The notes beneath the pieces were generated by a model. It had not been told where the DNA came from and did not search any database. It saw nothing but the letters and a program-made list of their open reading frames with translations. Below, piece by piece: positions 12,350 through 25,075 of a DNA stretch of 64,000 nucleotides; within the stretch, counting starts at the first letter, position 1; every line of letters begins with the position of its first letter. The DNA comes from Crotalaria pallida (Eukaryota; Streptophyta; Magnoliopsida; Fabales; Fabaceae). Where the stretch lies: the NCBI GenBank assembly GCA_037953625.1, contig CM075650.1:147775206-147839205 (forward strand), read 5' to 3'. Position numbers and translations under genes: made by a program.

Positions 12350-13590
12350 TCAGGGATAACCAGTTATTAAGATGGATAATCGGTTATCGTGGTAAAAATT
12401 CAGCATAATTAACAAGAAATGTACAGAGATAACCAGTTATTCTAGTCAAAAAAGCGTATGTTGAGGATGCTTTTAAGGGGAATAACAGATTAACAGGAAG
12501 ATTTAACTGGTGGTTTACCCCAGAAAATTCTAGAAATGACAAGTAAATGAAATAAGATTGAAACAATATGTACTATCAATACTTTCTTTACTCCCAAGGG
12601 TTCCAGATTACCAGATTTAGAACTATACGACATGGCATCATATAGTTATTCAAGTATGTGCTTGTAAGAGACAAATATATAGAAGAAATGTCCGTGAGAA
12701 ACGAATTGAGATATTAGATAGAAAGCAAATAGTCCATGAGAAGCAGACGAGGGTATCAAATAGATATAAATGGATAGTCCATGAGATGTGGACGAATAAT
12801 TGTGTAGCACGTCATACCGGTGATATTTCGAACAAGTGTTATGTACACAACCAGTGAGAAACCTGGCGGTGCACACCCGTTAACCTAGCGTGCCAATCCA
12901 ATATCGTGGAGCACTTCATGTCGGGCGGGCAATGCTAAACAACCAGTTAAAGGCTGATAGAATAATCCCAAGAGGATGATTTGTTCATAGGATCTTCTAG
13001 GAAATGAGTGAAACCAAGGGTTCCTTTAATCGATCATGCTTTAGCCATTAAAGGATTAGAATTAAATCTTTGTTCTATGGTTTTCCAACTACTTAGAAGA
13101 TAATTGAGATTCTCATCAATATCAGCAAGGATTATATGTAAGGGATGAATTAAAGCCATGGGTGATTATGATCTAACATTCATAAGATATCAAAGGATTT
13201 GATTATCATGAAATGATCAAGACTAAAACACAAGAGAAGAAAAGGAAATAGAACAAACTCAATGGATGCTAATTGGATGATGCTCACGGTTTTGATGATG
13301 ATGATTATGCAATCTATGAAAATGATGAAAGGAAGGTACAAATGGATAAGGGTTGGCGCCACACAACTCCCTAAGGAGATGATATGCCTAAGAACTTTCA
13401 TCTCACCTTTGAGAAGTCTTGATTGTTCAATCACTAACCTAAGAGAATCACTCTCTTCAATGGCTAAAGCCAAGTTTTTACTCACCAATTCATTATTATC
13501 CTTTCAAAGGCAAACAAGTACAATATATAGGGAAATGAGGGGAGGGGGCGTGGATTGGCTATCCACTCTCCTAATGAGTGCTACTCATCA
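12350..13590. other. Unclassified repeat DNA left of the hAT element
   Basis: Starts abruptly inside exon 1 of copy B. Contains palindromic motifs such as ATAACCAGTTAT and GATAATCGGTTATC near 12356-12440, and loosely repeated GTCCATGAGA blocks at 12690-12790. The style (short repeats, later GGTACCGGAAG at 18096) resembles the inside of a long LTR, but I found no convincing termini or target duplication. No gene supported. Confidence 0.35.
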
Positions 13591-16500
13591 TGGTAGTTGA
13601 ATCGAGATTCGCATCGCGTATCGGAAGATCAATTTTCCGAACCGTGAATCGAATCGAATCGGGAATCGTAAGATACAGAATTAATTGCATAAAATATATT
13701 TTATATAAATATATAAATTATATAAGCATTTGAAGTCCAAAAATTCATTGAAAACTAAATATAAACCTCCAAATTCAAGTCAAAAACTAAAAAAAAATCC
13801 AAATTCCATAAAGAAAACAGTCAAAACTCAAAACACCAACAAAAACAAGACTAAATAAGTTCTATATGTCATCCCCAAGATCAATGTCACTTAGTTCATC
13901 CTCCTCATGTAATGTCAATTGTTGTTCCTCTTCATCTTCAACTTCTACCATCTCTTGAATTTCATTCTCATTTTCAATCATAGGAGACTTTCCCTTATCA
14001 TTTCTAGCAGTTTAGTTTCTTGGACCTATTTAAAAAAAAAAGATTTAATGAGTGTTTACTGTTTACTTTACTATGTATGTAACTATTTAGAATAAATATA
14101 GGGTAATAAGTTATAAAATATTAAAATTTAAATCAATACCTCTCTTTCTTTTCTTGCTTGGGGCTCCTTCCTCCAAAGCAAAACACTCATGTATGTCCAT
14201 CCAAGAAGTATCAATTGGTAAGCAAGGATCCTCTTTTTCAGTAATCCACTCATCTGATTCAATATCACATAAACATATAGGATCATAAGTTTCCCCTTTC
14301 CCCTCTCTTGTCTTTTGCCTCATCTCAAGTTTAAGATTATATTTGACATAGACAAGAGCATTCAATCTTTGTTGCTCCAAGCGATTTCTTCTCTTGGTAT
14401 GCACTTGATCAAATGTGCTCCAATTTCTTTCACAGCCAGTAGCACTACATGTTAGACTCAAAATTCTCATGGCTATCTTTTGTAACTCTTTACACTCTCC
14501 ACCAAAACTTTCCCACCACATTGCTATGAAAACAAAAGCCAATATAAAATAAATTAATTATACAATTAATCAATCAGATAATTAGTGTTACGTAATTAAA
14601 CACTTATACTTATACTAACCAGGTTGCTTCCTCTCCCTTGTGTCAATTGCCATGATCATTCCGAAAAGCCCCCTTGGTGCCTTGAATTTTTCTAATTGTT
14701 GATCAATGAATAATCGTGTACTTCTATCTGGAACCATTCTTTGAATGGTTTGACACAATCCAAATAAAACCTCACCATCCGCATTGAAACCTTTGTCATA
14801 ATGGTACCTAATAATGAATATGTCAATTTTAAATTTATGAAAGTAACATTAAAAAATAACTACAACACATAAAACTTGTAGAATGCAAGAACTTACTTAG
14901 GATTAAGATAATAGGCAGCTGCATGGAGAGGCCTATGCAATTGCAAATCCCATCGTGTATCAATAATCTTTCACACCTTTTTATAACTTCTTTCTTGCTT
15001 GTTGAAGTTTTCAGCTATCTTCTCTTTTGCTCTATCAATGGCTTCATAAATATATGGCATGGCTGGTTTTGAATCACCATCTACAAGCCTCAAAACCTTG
15101 ACAAGAGGAGCTACACATTTTAAGCAATATTGGATAGATTTGCAAAATCTAGTATCACTCAAAACAATCTCCTCCACTGCTTTAGCATCACTTTCTTCTT
15201 CATAACTACTCTGAACATATTCTTCCGAAACAAACATGGATCGAAGAGCATTCTTTCTAAGCAAGACGCAATTGAGTGTGAGATAAGCAGTGGCAAACCT
15301 TGTTACCGCTGGTCTAGCTAACTCCCTTCCCATTGAATGCTTCCTATACAAGCTTAGGATCCATGTATGCCTGTATATATAAGTAGTTATTTTTTTGGCT
15401 TTTATAATTGTGTCATGGAACACTGGAAGTTGTCCAATGTCCTCAAAGATCAGATCAAGGCAATGGGCTGCACAAGGAGACCAAAACAATTTTGGTCTCT
15501 TATCTTCCAACTTCATACCAGCGGAAACAAGGTTAGAGGCACCATCAGTCACAACCTGCACCACATGATCCTCTCCAATTTCTTCCACCATTGCATCCAG
15601 TAAATTAAACATCTGTGTTGCATCTTTAACTACATCACTTGTGTCAACGAATTTTAAAAACATTGTCCCACTTGGACTATTGACAAGGAAGTTTGTAAGT
15701 GATCTTCCTTTGCCATCAGTCCATCCATCACACATCAAAGTGCATCCCCACTTCTCTCATTCAGCCTTGTATTTTTGCATCATATCATTAACATCATTCA
15801 CTGCCTTTTTAAGGTGTGACACTCTCACCTCATGATAAGTGGGAGGCTTCAAACCTTTTCCATAATCACCAACAACTTTAAGCATCTGTTGAAATAGAGG
15901 GCTTCTTACCAAATTAAATGGCAAAGCATTGCCATATATGCACTTGCATAAGTCATGGATCACAACATCTCTGTCTTTCAGCATAGCATTCATTGTTTTT
16001 TGCTTCATGCTAGAATTTCCTTCCTTCCCTTTTGCACTTTCACTGCATTCTAGAGAACTTTTTTCTTTTTTCTTCTCCTTCTCTTTCTCCTTCTCTTCCA
16101 ATAATTTTGAGAATAATTCTTTAACATCATCAGGGACACTTGTGCATGGAGCTACGTTTTTCCTGGTTCCAGCAAGATGATGTTTCATCCTTGCAACTCC
16201 CCCCAGAAATCTTGTAAACAATAATTACATTTTACTTGCAGTCTGTGTGGTGGGACAGGTTTACAGTGGTTCCATGTCATGTCAATTTCTTTGGTTTTTT
16301 TCTTTGTTTGAGACATAGTGAGAAAGAAGGAAAAAAGAAACTGTGAAGGAAAAAAATAAAAAATGTGAAGACTGGAAAGACAAGAAAAAACGTGGAAAAG
16401 AATAAGGAAGAGGGCTGCTGCTGGAATGGAGAAGGGAAAAAAACGTGAATGAAGAAGAGGGGAAAAAAACGTGAAGTAAGAACAGAGAAGACCGGAAAAA

Positions 16501-17026
16501 AAAGTGAAGTAAGAACGGAAAAGACTGGAAAAAAACGTGAAGACTGGAAAGAAGTAAGAATAGAGAAGGAGAAGGAAGACTGAACGTGAATGAATAAGAG
16601 TGAAGGGAATCAAGGGATTATTATTCATGCTTAATCATTTAAGATTTAAAAAAATCCTAATTATTAGGGTGCAGATTCTGTGGAGAATTAAAGAGGGAAA
16701 TTGAAAAGCCAAAGGGTAGGATTAGGTTAGAATAGAGGGAGAGAAGCTGAAAATTCGGAAGAAAAAAAACGCGTTTTTGGTCGTCTTCAACCTCGCGCGA
16801 CCTGGAACCCGACCCGGTTCGGGTGTGCGATCCGGAACGAACCGCCGCGAACTGGAATCGCTCGATTCAGGGGAGACTCGCGATACAGTCCTGATTCCGC
16901 GATTCAAGTCTGATTCACCACCGATTCGCTGCGATTTGCGATCCGCAGCACGATCCGCATCGCTGGGTGTTGATTTCGTATTGAATCGTGAATCGTATCG
17001 TACGATTCATACGATTCCGAATTCAA
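13591..17026 (-). mobile_element. hAT-superfamily DNA transposon, nearly intact
   Basis: A transposase gene on the minus strand sits between two ends rich in GAATCG motifs in inverse orientation (about 13597-13660 and 16930-17026). The 12 bp TGCTACTCATCA occurs directly at both outer edges (13579-13590 and 17027-17038); hAT elements make 8 bp target duplications, so part of this 12 bp match may be the duplication. Flanks on both sides (12350-13590 and 17039-18500) look like one earlier repeat split by this insertion. Confidence 0.7.
13868..16320 (-). pseudogene. hAT transposase (BED zinc finger, DUF659, dimerisation domain), disrupted
   Basis: Reads on the minus strand from MSQTKKKTKEIDMTWNHC at about 16315. 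A BED-type finger (KCNYC ... MKHHLAGT) is split by a frameshift near 16205. The next block runs to 15757, then a TGA (in a context where Trp is expected) precedes EKWGC and MCDGWTDGKG, the DUF659 start, with VQVVTDGASNLVSAG and SPCAAHCLDL following. A second TGA at 14973-14971 interrupts before IIDTRWDLQLHRPLHAAAYY. The C-terminal dimerisation block (TCSATGCERNWSTF, about 14450) and an acidic last exon (to 13868) follow. Two nonsense changes and one frameshift in otherwise good sequence suggest fairly recent loss of activity. Introns near 14000-14130, 14550-14620 and 14810-14900. Confidence 0.85.
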
Positions 17027-17038
17027 TGCTACTCATCA

Positions 17039-18232
17039 CTACTTAACTTATTACATAATGATTTGGCTTAATTGTGAACTTGATGTGCATAACTCCCTTG
17101 GGAAAAACAAGAGTCATCTTCCTTGCTTCTATCATGCCTTGGACATGAAATTGATGATAAAGGATTGCCTTGGATGAGTTGGCTTTGTAAATGTGAAAGA
17201 GTGTTGCATTGAATTCTTCTAACTCCCTCATAACTTCATTTACTCACCAATTAATGCAAGTAAAGCTTTCCCTTTCCATCTTCCTCATCATGGGCGAGTG
17301 ATGTAATCAAGGAAGACTTGATGATGATGTAACTCATGTTGATGGTGATGAATGTCTCCTAACTCATAATTATGTGATTATTGACCTTAAATGTTTAATT
17401 CAAGAGCACTAAGCACAATAAATGCTTCCCCTTTAATCTTGTAACTTCTCAAGCTTCATTACACATCTTGATTGCCTCTTTATTCGTCACAAATTCGTGC
17501 ACCTCATGCTGCCACATTTATTGACCTTATTTGATAAGGATAAGTGTCCTTGCCGAGGGTATGTGTCCTTCCTAAGTTATCTTGTTGAGGGTGTGACCTT
17601 AAAATCCCCTCTTTTGGGTGATTGCCTCCATGATATCATTTGAAAAATTTCTTTGGATTGCTGGTTTGTTGTTGGGCCATGGTGTCACTTTTGAGGTTTC
17701 CATCAGAGGTCGAAACAATGCACACCCGTAAACCCAATTATAATGTACCTACTTGATATGGTTTAAAACTTTGTATTGGTAATAGCCGGCTGGCTGATGT
17801 TACACCACCAGTGAGAGGCCGGACATTGCACATGCATAAACCCATTGTGCATATATGTCTATTACAAACAACAAATTCAGAGGTGATATGCCAAGAGTTA
17901 ACATACATTCATACACATAACATTATGAAGTTAAGAACCAACGAGGAGCAACATGCATTCGTACATTGCATTGCATTATGCCTTTTGAATACTTTGTCTC
18001 GATGATAATATAAATTACTTGTTTGTTATTGTTCCAATTACTATTTACTTAACTACAAGTTGATGACTTACTCCATATTTTTCCCATGATTTCTAGGTAC
18101 CGGAAGTGTCTTCTCACTTCCTACAATCGAGGAGAATCATACTCCTTCTAGACAAGGAGTATGAATTTATATACTTAGTCTGCCATGGACTAAGTTTATT
18201 TTCGATGGAAGTCATCGGCTTTGGACTTAGTA

Positions 18233-18276
<44 letters not shown>

Positions 18277-18734
18277 AAATATGTGTGTGTGTACTACTGT
18301 GTTGTCAGTGTAAAACATAGTGGTAGCCTAGAGTCAACATTTTCGAAATGTAATGAACCCCATACTTTGATATTAATAAATAAAGGTGATAATATTATAT
18401 CTTGAATGAGTCTCTTGATTGTTATTTAAGATGTTTTAACTAGTCCATATTTTTACAATCTAAAACTAACTAGCCTAATCCAAAATAATAGTATAATTAA
18501 GGGATAATTACAAGGGGTGCTACATTCACTTCAAACTCAATATACACGTGCATTTTATTAAAAAGATTTAATAAGTTATCAATTGAAATAAATTAATTAA
18601 GATGTCTTAAAAATCACAATCGATAAATATCTTAAGTTATAATAATTCCTATTTTAATATCTAAATATTTGTAAAATTAGGAGCTTATAAGCTTGCATTA
18701 CTTAAGTTCATTTCTAGCTGGGATACAACCCTCT
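17039..18734. other. Unclassified repeat DNA right of the hAT element
   Basis: No supported gene. It shares with the left flank a motif of the type ACCAGTGAGA..CC..GCACA (12850 and 17805), supporting the view that both flanks are one split repeat. A TA/TG microsatellite lies at 18236-18292. The junction with copy C is somewhere near 18500-18735 but is not marked by a clear terminus. Confidence 0.4.
18236..18292. repeat. (TA)n(TG)n microsatellite
   Basis: About 13 TA units followed by TG units and a second short TG run. Confidence 0.95.
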
Positions 18735-19730
18735 AGTTGTTTCATGTAAATTTTCTCATTTAATTAAATCACCATTTATAAAAGATGTTTTCACATTAAT
18801 TTGGTGAATAAAAATATGATATATGGTATCTAAAGCAATTAAAGCACACACAATACAATCTAGTGACAAGTGAAAAGGTGTTAAAATAATATACCCTGTT
18901 TTTTCCTTTTGTGTAAAACCTCTAATCACCAGTCTTGCCTTGAAATTTTCTATGGACCCATCAAGTCTCATTTTTCTTTTAAAGATCCATTTACAACCAA
19001 ACGATTTACAACCTTTAGTCGACTCTACCAATTCCCTTGTATGATTACTCATTATTGTTTCCATTTCACTTTTTACAACATCTTTCCAGAAACTAGAGTC
19101 TACTGATTTTATCGCATCAACATAAGTTTTTGGATCTTCTTATAAGATGTAAGCATAAACAATTTCTTCATACCGAAGATCCGCAACAAAATTTTCAGTC
19201 AAGAAAGTAGTGAAAAAACCAGGACCAACACTATTTTACCTTATTTGGCTTTACTACTTCTAGGTTCATAAATCACAACATTTTTACAAAAAATATTGGA
19301 CCAGAAGCATATGAAGATGAAGATGCAGGCAATTCTAGAGATGCAACACCAAAGCCTAAGGATGTGGAACTAACATATAGTGAATTCACTTTTGGTTCAA
19401 AAGGATAAGTACCTTCAAAGAATTCAGCATCTCTAAATTCAAATATAGTGCTATCGCTAAGAGAAATAAATCTATAGGCATCACTATTAAGAGCATAGCC
19501 AATTAAAAAAACATCTATGGTTTTAGCACCAATATTAGTCCTTTTGAAATTAGGTAACCCAACCTTTGCCAAACAACCCCATGTTTTCAAAAATTTGAGA
19601 TTAGGTATAAAACCTTTCAAAATTTCATAGGATGTTTTATCTAAAGCTTTGTGAGGTACGTTATTCAAAACATAGCATGTTGTTAAAAGATCCCGTAACA
19701 ATAAATGCTAGCATTCCCATAATACCACCC
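18735..19730 (-). mobile_element. Ty1/copia fragment, copy C (integrase end and start of reverse transcriptase)
   Basis: The minus strand encodes integrase C-terminal sequence (19701-19273, NNVPHKALDKT, KTWGCLAKVGLP, FLIGYALN) and then the first part of reverse transcriptase (about 19110-18756: GCKWIFKRKMRLDGSIENFK, ARLVIRGFTQKE, HQINVKTSFINGDL). These are standard copia landmarks. Stops separate the pieces and RNase H is missing on this side. It sits about 260 bp downstream of the last RIN13-like exon, as in copies A and B. Confidence 0.85.
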
Positions 19731-19993
19731 AAATGGGTCATGTGATTAAAATAAAAGGAGTTATAAAGGTTTCATATGTTTTTTTTGGGAAAGAACATCA
19801 GGCTACACCATATGTAGAGAACATAATATTTGGTTGCACCACATATAATTTATCTATGGAATATGGGATGCATCATGCACGAAAGTGCTAAATTTCACAA
19901 CTTATTAATACCATTTCAGTCTCAAATACCTTTTTCTTGCACAGAACGTTTTACAAATTATTATATTATCTGCATACTATGAGGAGCCAAGGG

Positions 19994-22900
19994 CTATGGG
20001 AATTGTTGTTTCTTTAAATTTTTGTTCCTTTGATCGTTCCAATGGCCAACATTCTCTGCATTGCAATGCAGACTCCAGAACTTGCAAGGAGCAATCAAAT
20101 CGCAAACATAGCAGTAGCACTGCATCAGCCAAAGAGTTGAAAACATATTAATATCAAAAGGTCCACAGGTAAAAACTACGCAATCACATAATATAGACAT
20201 AACAATGTGTATATTGGTATATTTAAGAAAACAAGTGCAATGACCATTTCACAGTGGTTCAGATGCGAGCTCGTCTTGAATGGAAATTTGGAACATTGAT
20301 GCCTTGAGTGTGGGTAATCTCTACAAGCAACCTGGTTTGACATTATTTTAATTATGACTATGAGCGAGTGATTTTTTTTTAGAATAAGAAAAAACAGAGA
20401 TTGATAAATAAACTGGAATTATAGCATGACATTGCATTAGCGTTTTTGTCCACTAATAAAAATAGGATAAAATTTAGTTGCAATAGGATGTTAGTTATTT
20501 TTGGATGATAATATGTAACAATCATATTGTGTTTCTTGTGATGAGCTACATGTTATCTTCTCAATAAAGAACAACAAAACAGATATCTAAAGAATTGTGT
20601 ATAAGTTCTGTGAATTAAAATAATAATAACAAAGTTTATTGAATAAAGTATTAACGAAGTTTATTAAGAGAATGTTAAAAAAATTGTAAGTTATTAATAT
20701 TTCTCAACATAGATCAAATAAATGACAAAGTATTATTAATCAACACAAAACAGAAAACAGAAATGGATCACATCATACAGCAAAACATTTGTATCACTTG
20801 GTTTGGCATTCTCATGTTGACGCGAATACATAGTCCTGAAACATAGCAGTACCATAGATACCAAAATTCTCAAGACTGTAAAATTATGTGTACTACTTGA
20901 AGTATGATCACACCAATTGTATCAATTGGTACTCATGAAGAAAAATCACAAATAGTACAGTCTCTTACGCCCTTCAAGCTATATTTTCAGGTATAAGAGA
21001 CTGGTATAAAATGTTGAACATGCATGCACTAAAAGGAGTGAGGAAATGCAAGCCGCAAGCAAAGATTAAAAGAATGCATCAAAAAGCTTCTCAAAGACTA
21101 GTGATATTTTCAGCACAAAAAAGTGACCTAAGCAAATATTATTCAATATATATACATCAGCTGATAAATTTTGTGCTTCTGACCGTACACTCTTACTGGC
21201 TTCAGTGTTCATGATTCCCTAAGGTATCATTAGATCTATTGAAAGAAAGTGCAGAGAATTTCTCTGGGGTGTGAGCAATCCAGGTAAGACAATCCCATCA
21301 GTAGCTTGGGAAGTCATCTGCAGAAAGAAGAAACATGGAGGTTTGAATATTCAAAACTGTTTTATCTGGAATCAGGCAGCCCTGGGCAAGCAACTCTGGC
21401 AGATTGCATCAAAGAAGAACTCCTTATGGATAAAATGGATCAATTCCATTTACTAAAGGGATTAGGACTTTTGGACTTATGAAGCTAAAGCTGCAGATGG
21501 ATGGCATTTGAAGCAATTGCTCAAATTAAGGGATAAATTGGCCACTGGATACAGGAATGCAACTTGGTGTGGTTCTGCTGATGGCAATTATACAGTAAAA
21601 ACAATCGCTATGGCTGGTTAATTAGACTACAATATACTTTTGTTATGCATAAGGAAGTTTAGAATTCATGCTCAACCCCTAAACATTGCTTCATTTTCTC
21701 ATTAATGGTTCAAAAAAGATTGAAGACCAGGGATAGAATCAGTCTATACACTCATGTGGACCCCCTATGTTGTCTATGCAGGGAGTAGAATAAGGACTGC
21801 AATCATCTCTTCTTTGCCTGCAGATGGAGTGCTGAACAGGTGCATTCGATCAACAATTGGCTTTGCTTGGACACTTGCTATGTGAATCGGGCAAACTGCA
21901 CTAGATGGCTTCGGTTTGAATTCAAGCCTAACAAACAGAGAAGATCAGACAACTGATTTATGCTGCCTATGCTGGACTTGTTTACCATACTTGGATGGAA
22001 AGAAATCGAAGAACGTTTGAAGGCAAAGAACTACAAGCAACACAAGTTTACAAGATTATTAAGAGAGAGTTAGCACTTAAGTATAGTTTTAAGTTTCAAA
22101 ACTTACAGAATTGGAATAATGGGACTTTGGTAGAAAGGATCCAAGAGGAATTGTAATTTAGTTTTCCCTAGCTTTATAGTTTACACCCTACATAATAGGT
22201 GGTAAATTGTAATATCAAGTCTAGTTTTGTTTTTGTGATTGCATTTCGTTAAGTTGGAATGAAGTTTTTCTTCAACAAAATAAAAACATGAGAAAGGAAT
22301 CTCACAATAATATGTGTTGAGAAATATCATCATTATCACTCTCTCTTGGTTCTTAGTAACTCAAAATTTGGGCACAATGATAAAAAAATGGATAAAACTC
22401 TGGAACAACTCTTAGGGTTCTTTTATTTATATCTCCTAATAAAAATATGTAACAGCTCGTGTTATGTTTTTATTGATTATTGATAAGCTACATATGTTAC
22501 CATATTTTTAGTTAATGATAACAACACAATCACCTTAATAAAGACTTGAATTTAAGTTTTGTGAATAAAATTAACATTAAAAGATAGTACTATCTTTCTG
22601 CCAAACTGAGAAATAAAACTCAATTGGGTCAATTCATTTTCACATTTACTCCCCCAAATCTTGAACTCTACATTTCCATTGCAAAAAATCCTAAATCCTA
22701 AACCCTGCCAATTTATCTATCTTGAGATATGATCTACAACATTAAAATCGAACGAAATTCGATCAAAGTCAAAATACAATGAATTAGATATGATTAGCAA
22801 CATCAAAATCAAATAACAGTAAACCAAAGTCGAAACCTTCATGATACAATAATTGATCAAACCAAAATAATTTCCGCCGGATCTAAAACACCTATCCAAA

Positions 22901-23288
22901 AAATCACAGAAAAAATGGGAAAAACAAATAAATGAAGTGATTTTAGTTAAACCTGGCCCTTTTCAGAAACGATCGAGACATCGTCGTCGTCGTCATCATC
23001 ATCATCATCATCAGTAGAAGAAGAAATAGAAGAAGAAAAAGAAGGAGAAGGAGAAGGAGCAGGAGCAGGAGGAGGAGACGGAGGAAGTTGACTCAAGTCC
23101 AATGAGATCGTGGACTCTTTCTCGGATTCCTCAAAACGCTTCATGTCGTCGATTTCTGTCAAACAAGCAATGGGCCTGATAGGGCTCTCAGGTTCTGGGG
23201 AAGTAGGTGGTGATGTCTTTTTCCGCGTCATCCTCTTCTTTATCGGTATCACACTGCTTTCGGACTCTTCCTTACGTTTCAGAACCAT
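19994..23288 (-). CDS. RPM1-interacting protein 13-like gene, copy C
   Basis: Exons 23288-22953, 20331-20245 and 20119-19994, all phase 0 with GT-AG junctions; introns about 2.6 kb and 125 bp; product about 182 aa. Starts MVLKRKEESESSV, has the Pro/Ser middle and an 11-residue Asp run before VSIVSEKGQ, then VACRDYPHSRHQC in exon 2 and CYCYVCDLIAPC in exon 3. Exons 2 and 3 encode the same residues as in copy A, so the A/C split is recent. Like A it lacks the CFIL/FDP block after FEESE. Upstream are the MITE (23788) and LTR (24221) also seen upstream of A. The frame is open throughout; expression cannot be judged from sequence. Family assignment is from motif memory, not a search. Confidence 0.72.
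21152..22287 (+). mobile_element. LINE (L1-type) 3' fragment in intron 1 of copy C
   Basis: Same insertion as in copy A. The first part is better preserved: 21271-21456 reads PSVAWEVICRKKKHGGLNI and WNQAALGKQLW, typical of the stretch after the reverse-transcriptase core of plant LINEs. The zf-RVT part follows (about 21735-22155) with small deletions relative to A. It ends AACAAAATAAAAA. Confidence 0.8.
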
Positions 23289-23787
23289 GATAACCGGAAT
23301 GTGGTGTTGTTGTTCGTTGAAAGTGATCGAATTCAAAGAACTATGTTAAATGCCAATTGAACCTAGCACATGTTATTAACTATTGTGGGGAGCGTGTGTG
23401 GGGTCATGTGATTCATGAATAGTACATTGAATTCAAAAGGAGAGATTTTGCTAATTAGGAAGGAACCGTTGAGATTTTATTTTTTTAACTATAATTTATG
23501 AAGTTTCTTTTTTAATTAATTAAGGATAAGAATGAATTTATGAAGTTCCTCATTTTAAATGGATTGATAAGATTTTTTTTATTATGTTGGTATATTATTT
23601 TGATTTCGCCTTTGACCGCTACATACTCTTAGATATGGAAAGGAGTTGAGCAACTTGAAACTCGTTTAAAACTCGACTAGTTTGAAACTTGACTTGTTAA
23701 TTAGCTCAATGAACATGATTCATGAACCAAATGAGTAGAACTTGATTTTAAAATTGAGCTCGTTAAACCAAACTCAGTATTTAATTA

Positions 23788-23964
23788 AAGGGTTTTCTTA
23801 ACCTCAGCCCTAAGGGCTGAGGATAAACACCTCAAAGTGGTTATTATTTCTCGAAAATGATGCATCAAATAAATCAAAGGGCTTATACTTTTATTTTTTC
23901 AAGAAATGATAACCACTTTGGGGTGTTTATCCTCAGCCCTTAGGGCTGAGATTAAGAAAATCCT
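23788..23964. mobile_element. Foldback MITE upstream of copy C
   Basis: Counterpart of the element at 4526-4698; arms here are more perfect (CCTCAGCCCTAAGGGCTGAGG at the inner left end and CCTCAGCCCTTAGGGCTGAG at the right). Bordered by TTAATTAA-like sequence on both sides. Confidence 0.78.
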
Positions 23965-24784
23965 TAATTAAATAGGGATAAGAATGAATTTATGAAGTTT
24001 TTTGATTTAAATGGATTGATAAGATTTTATATTATTTTTTAAACTACTTTAATTTCATCTTTGATTGATAAATAATACTAGAACTAAAAATGGGTTGACT
24101 AGATAGCTCGAAACTTGTTCAAAACTCAACTCGTTAATTAGCTCAATGAATTTGGTTCATGAGCCAAATGAGTTGAACTTGAGTTCAAAATTTAACCTCG
24201 TTAAACAAATAAGTTGAGTTTGTAACACCCTGATTTTTATAAAAGGAATAAAAGAATTTATTTTAAAAGTGTTGCAGCGTAAAACAAAAATAATTCCCTT
24301 TATTAAAAAATAGTGAATAAAAATTTTGTTTTCAAAGTACTTTATATCTCAGGGTTACAATGGTCCGGACCAAAATAATAATACACATTCCTTCTCCGCT
24401 TGAGTCTCTGCCTTTGACAAATTGGACTCGATTGCCGCTTGTACCTACCACACAGACATAGTAGATGAGAGTAAATCACTTGTCATATCATGTAAGCAGA
24501 TAAATGATCGAATAACGTACACACACTTACAATCATTATGATGCAAATGATGCATGTTGAACAAGTGTCTTATCATTCATAGTTATTATCTTATTATTCT
24601 GTATTCAATGTCTGACTCTTTCCTCTTCCTCACGAAAGGATTCATAGGTACGACCTTCACTTTTCATAAACATCTTGTTTGTACAAGGGTCACACGTAAT
24701 CTTGGCTATGACGCATACAGATACACTCGTTCGTATCTGCACCATGTTCTTTCTCAAGGGACACGTCATATCAAAGTTGATATA

Positions 24785-25075
24785 CTACTTACAGATAGCA
24801 TCCTACCGGCCTGCAACAAATCTCTTCCCACAAGACACAGTATATTGGGATCCATGGTTATACCACTTACGAATAGCGTCCTACCTACAACAGGTCCTTT
24901 CCCAAGGGACATGGTATAACAGGACTCTTGATCATTCACTTACGAATAGCGTCCTTTTCGCAACAGGTCTCTTCCCACAAGACACGGCGTGGTAAGATTG
25001 AGACTCTAGTAGTATATCACTTATTACGAATAGCGTCCTATCGCAATAGGTCCTTTCCCACATGATACTATATAT
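24785..25075. repeat. Degenerate tandem repeat inside the LTR
   Basis: Four units of about 75-85 bp, each with TTACGAATAGCGTCC or a variant, then an AACAGGT(C)TTCCCA-like block and GACA. It parallels the minisatellite in the second TGTAACACCC element (32222-32655) without sharing its sequence. Confidence 0.7.

Noticed and set aside
16185..16628. Ser/Phe-rich N-terminal extension of the hAT frame
   Set aside because: The upstream part comes from purine-rich repeated GGAAAAAAACGTGAA leader DNA; only the end (MSQTKKKTK onward) looks like transposase.
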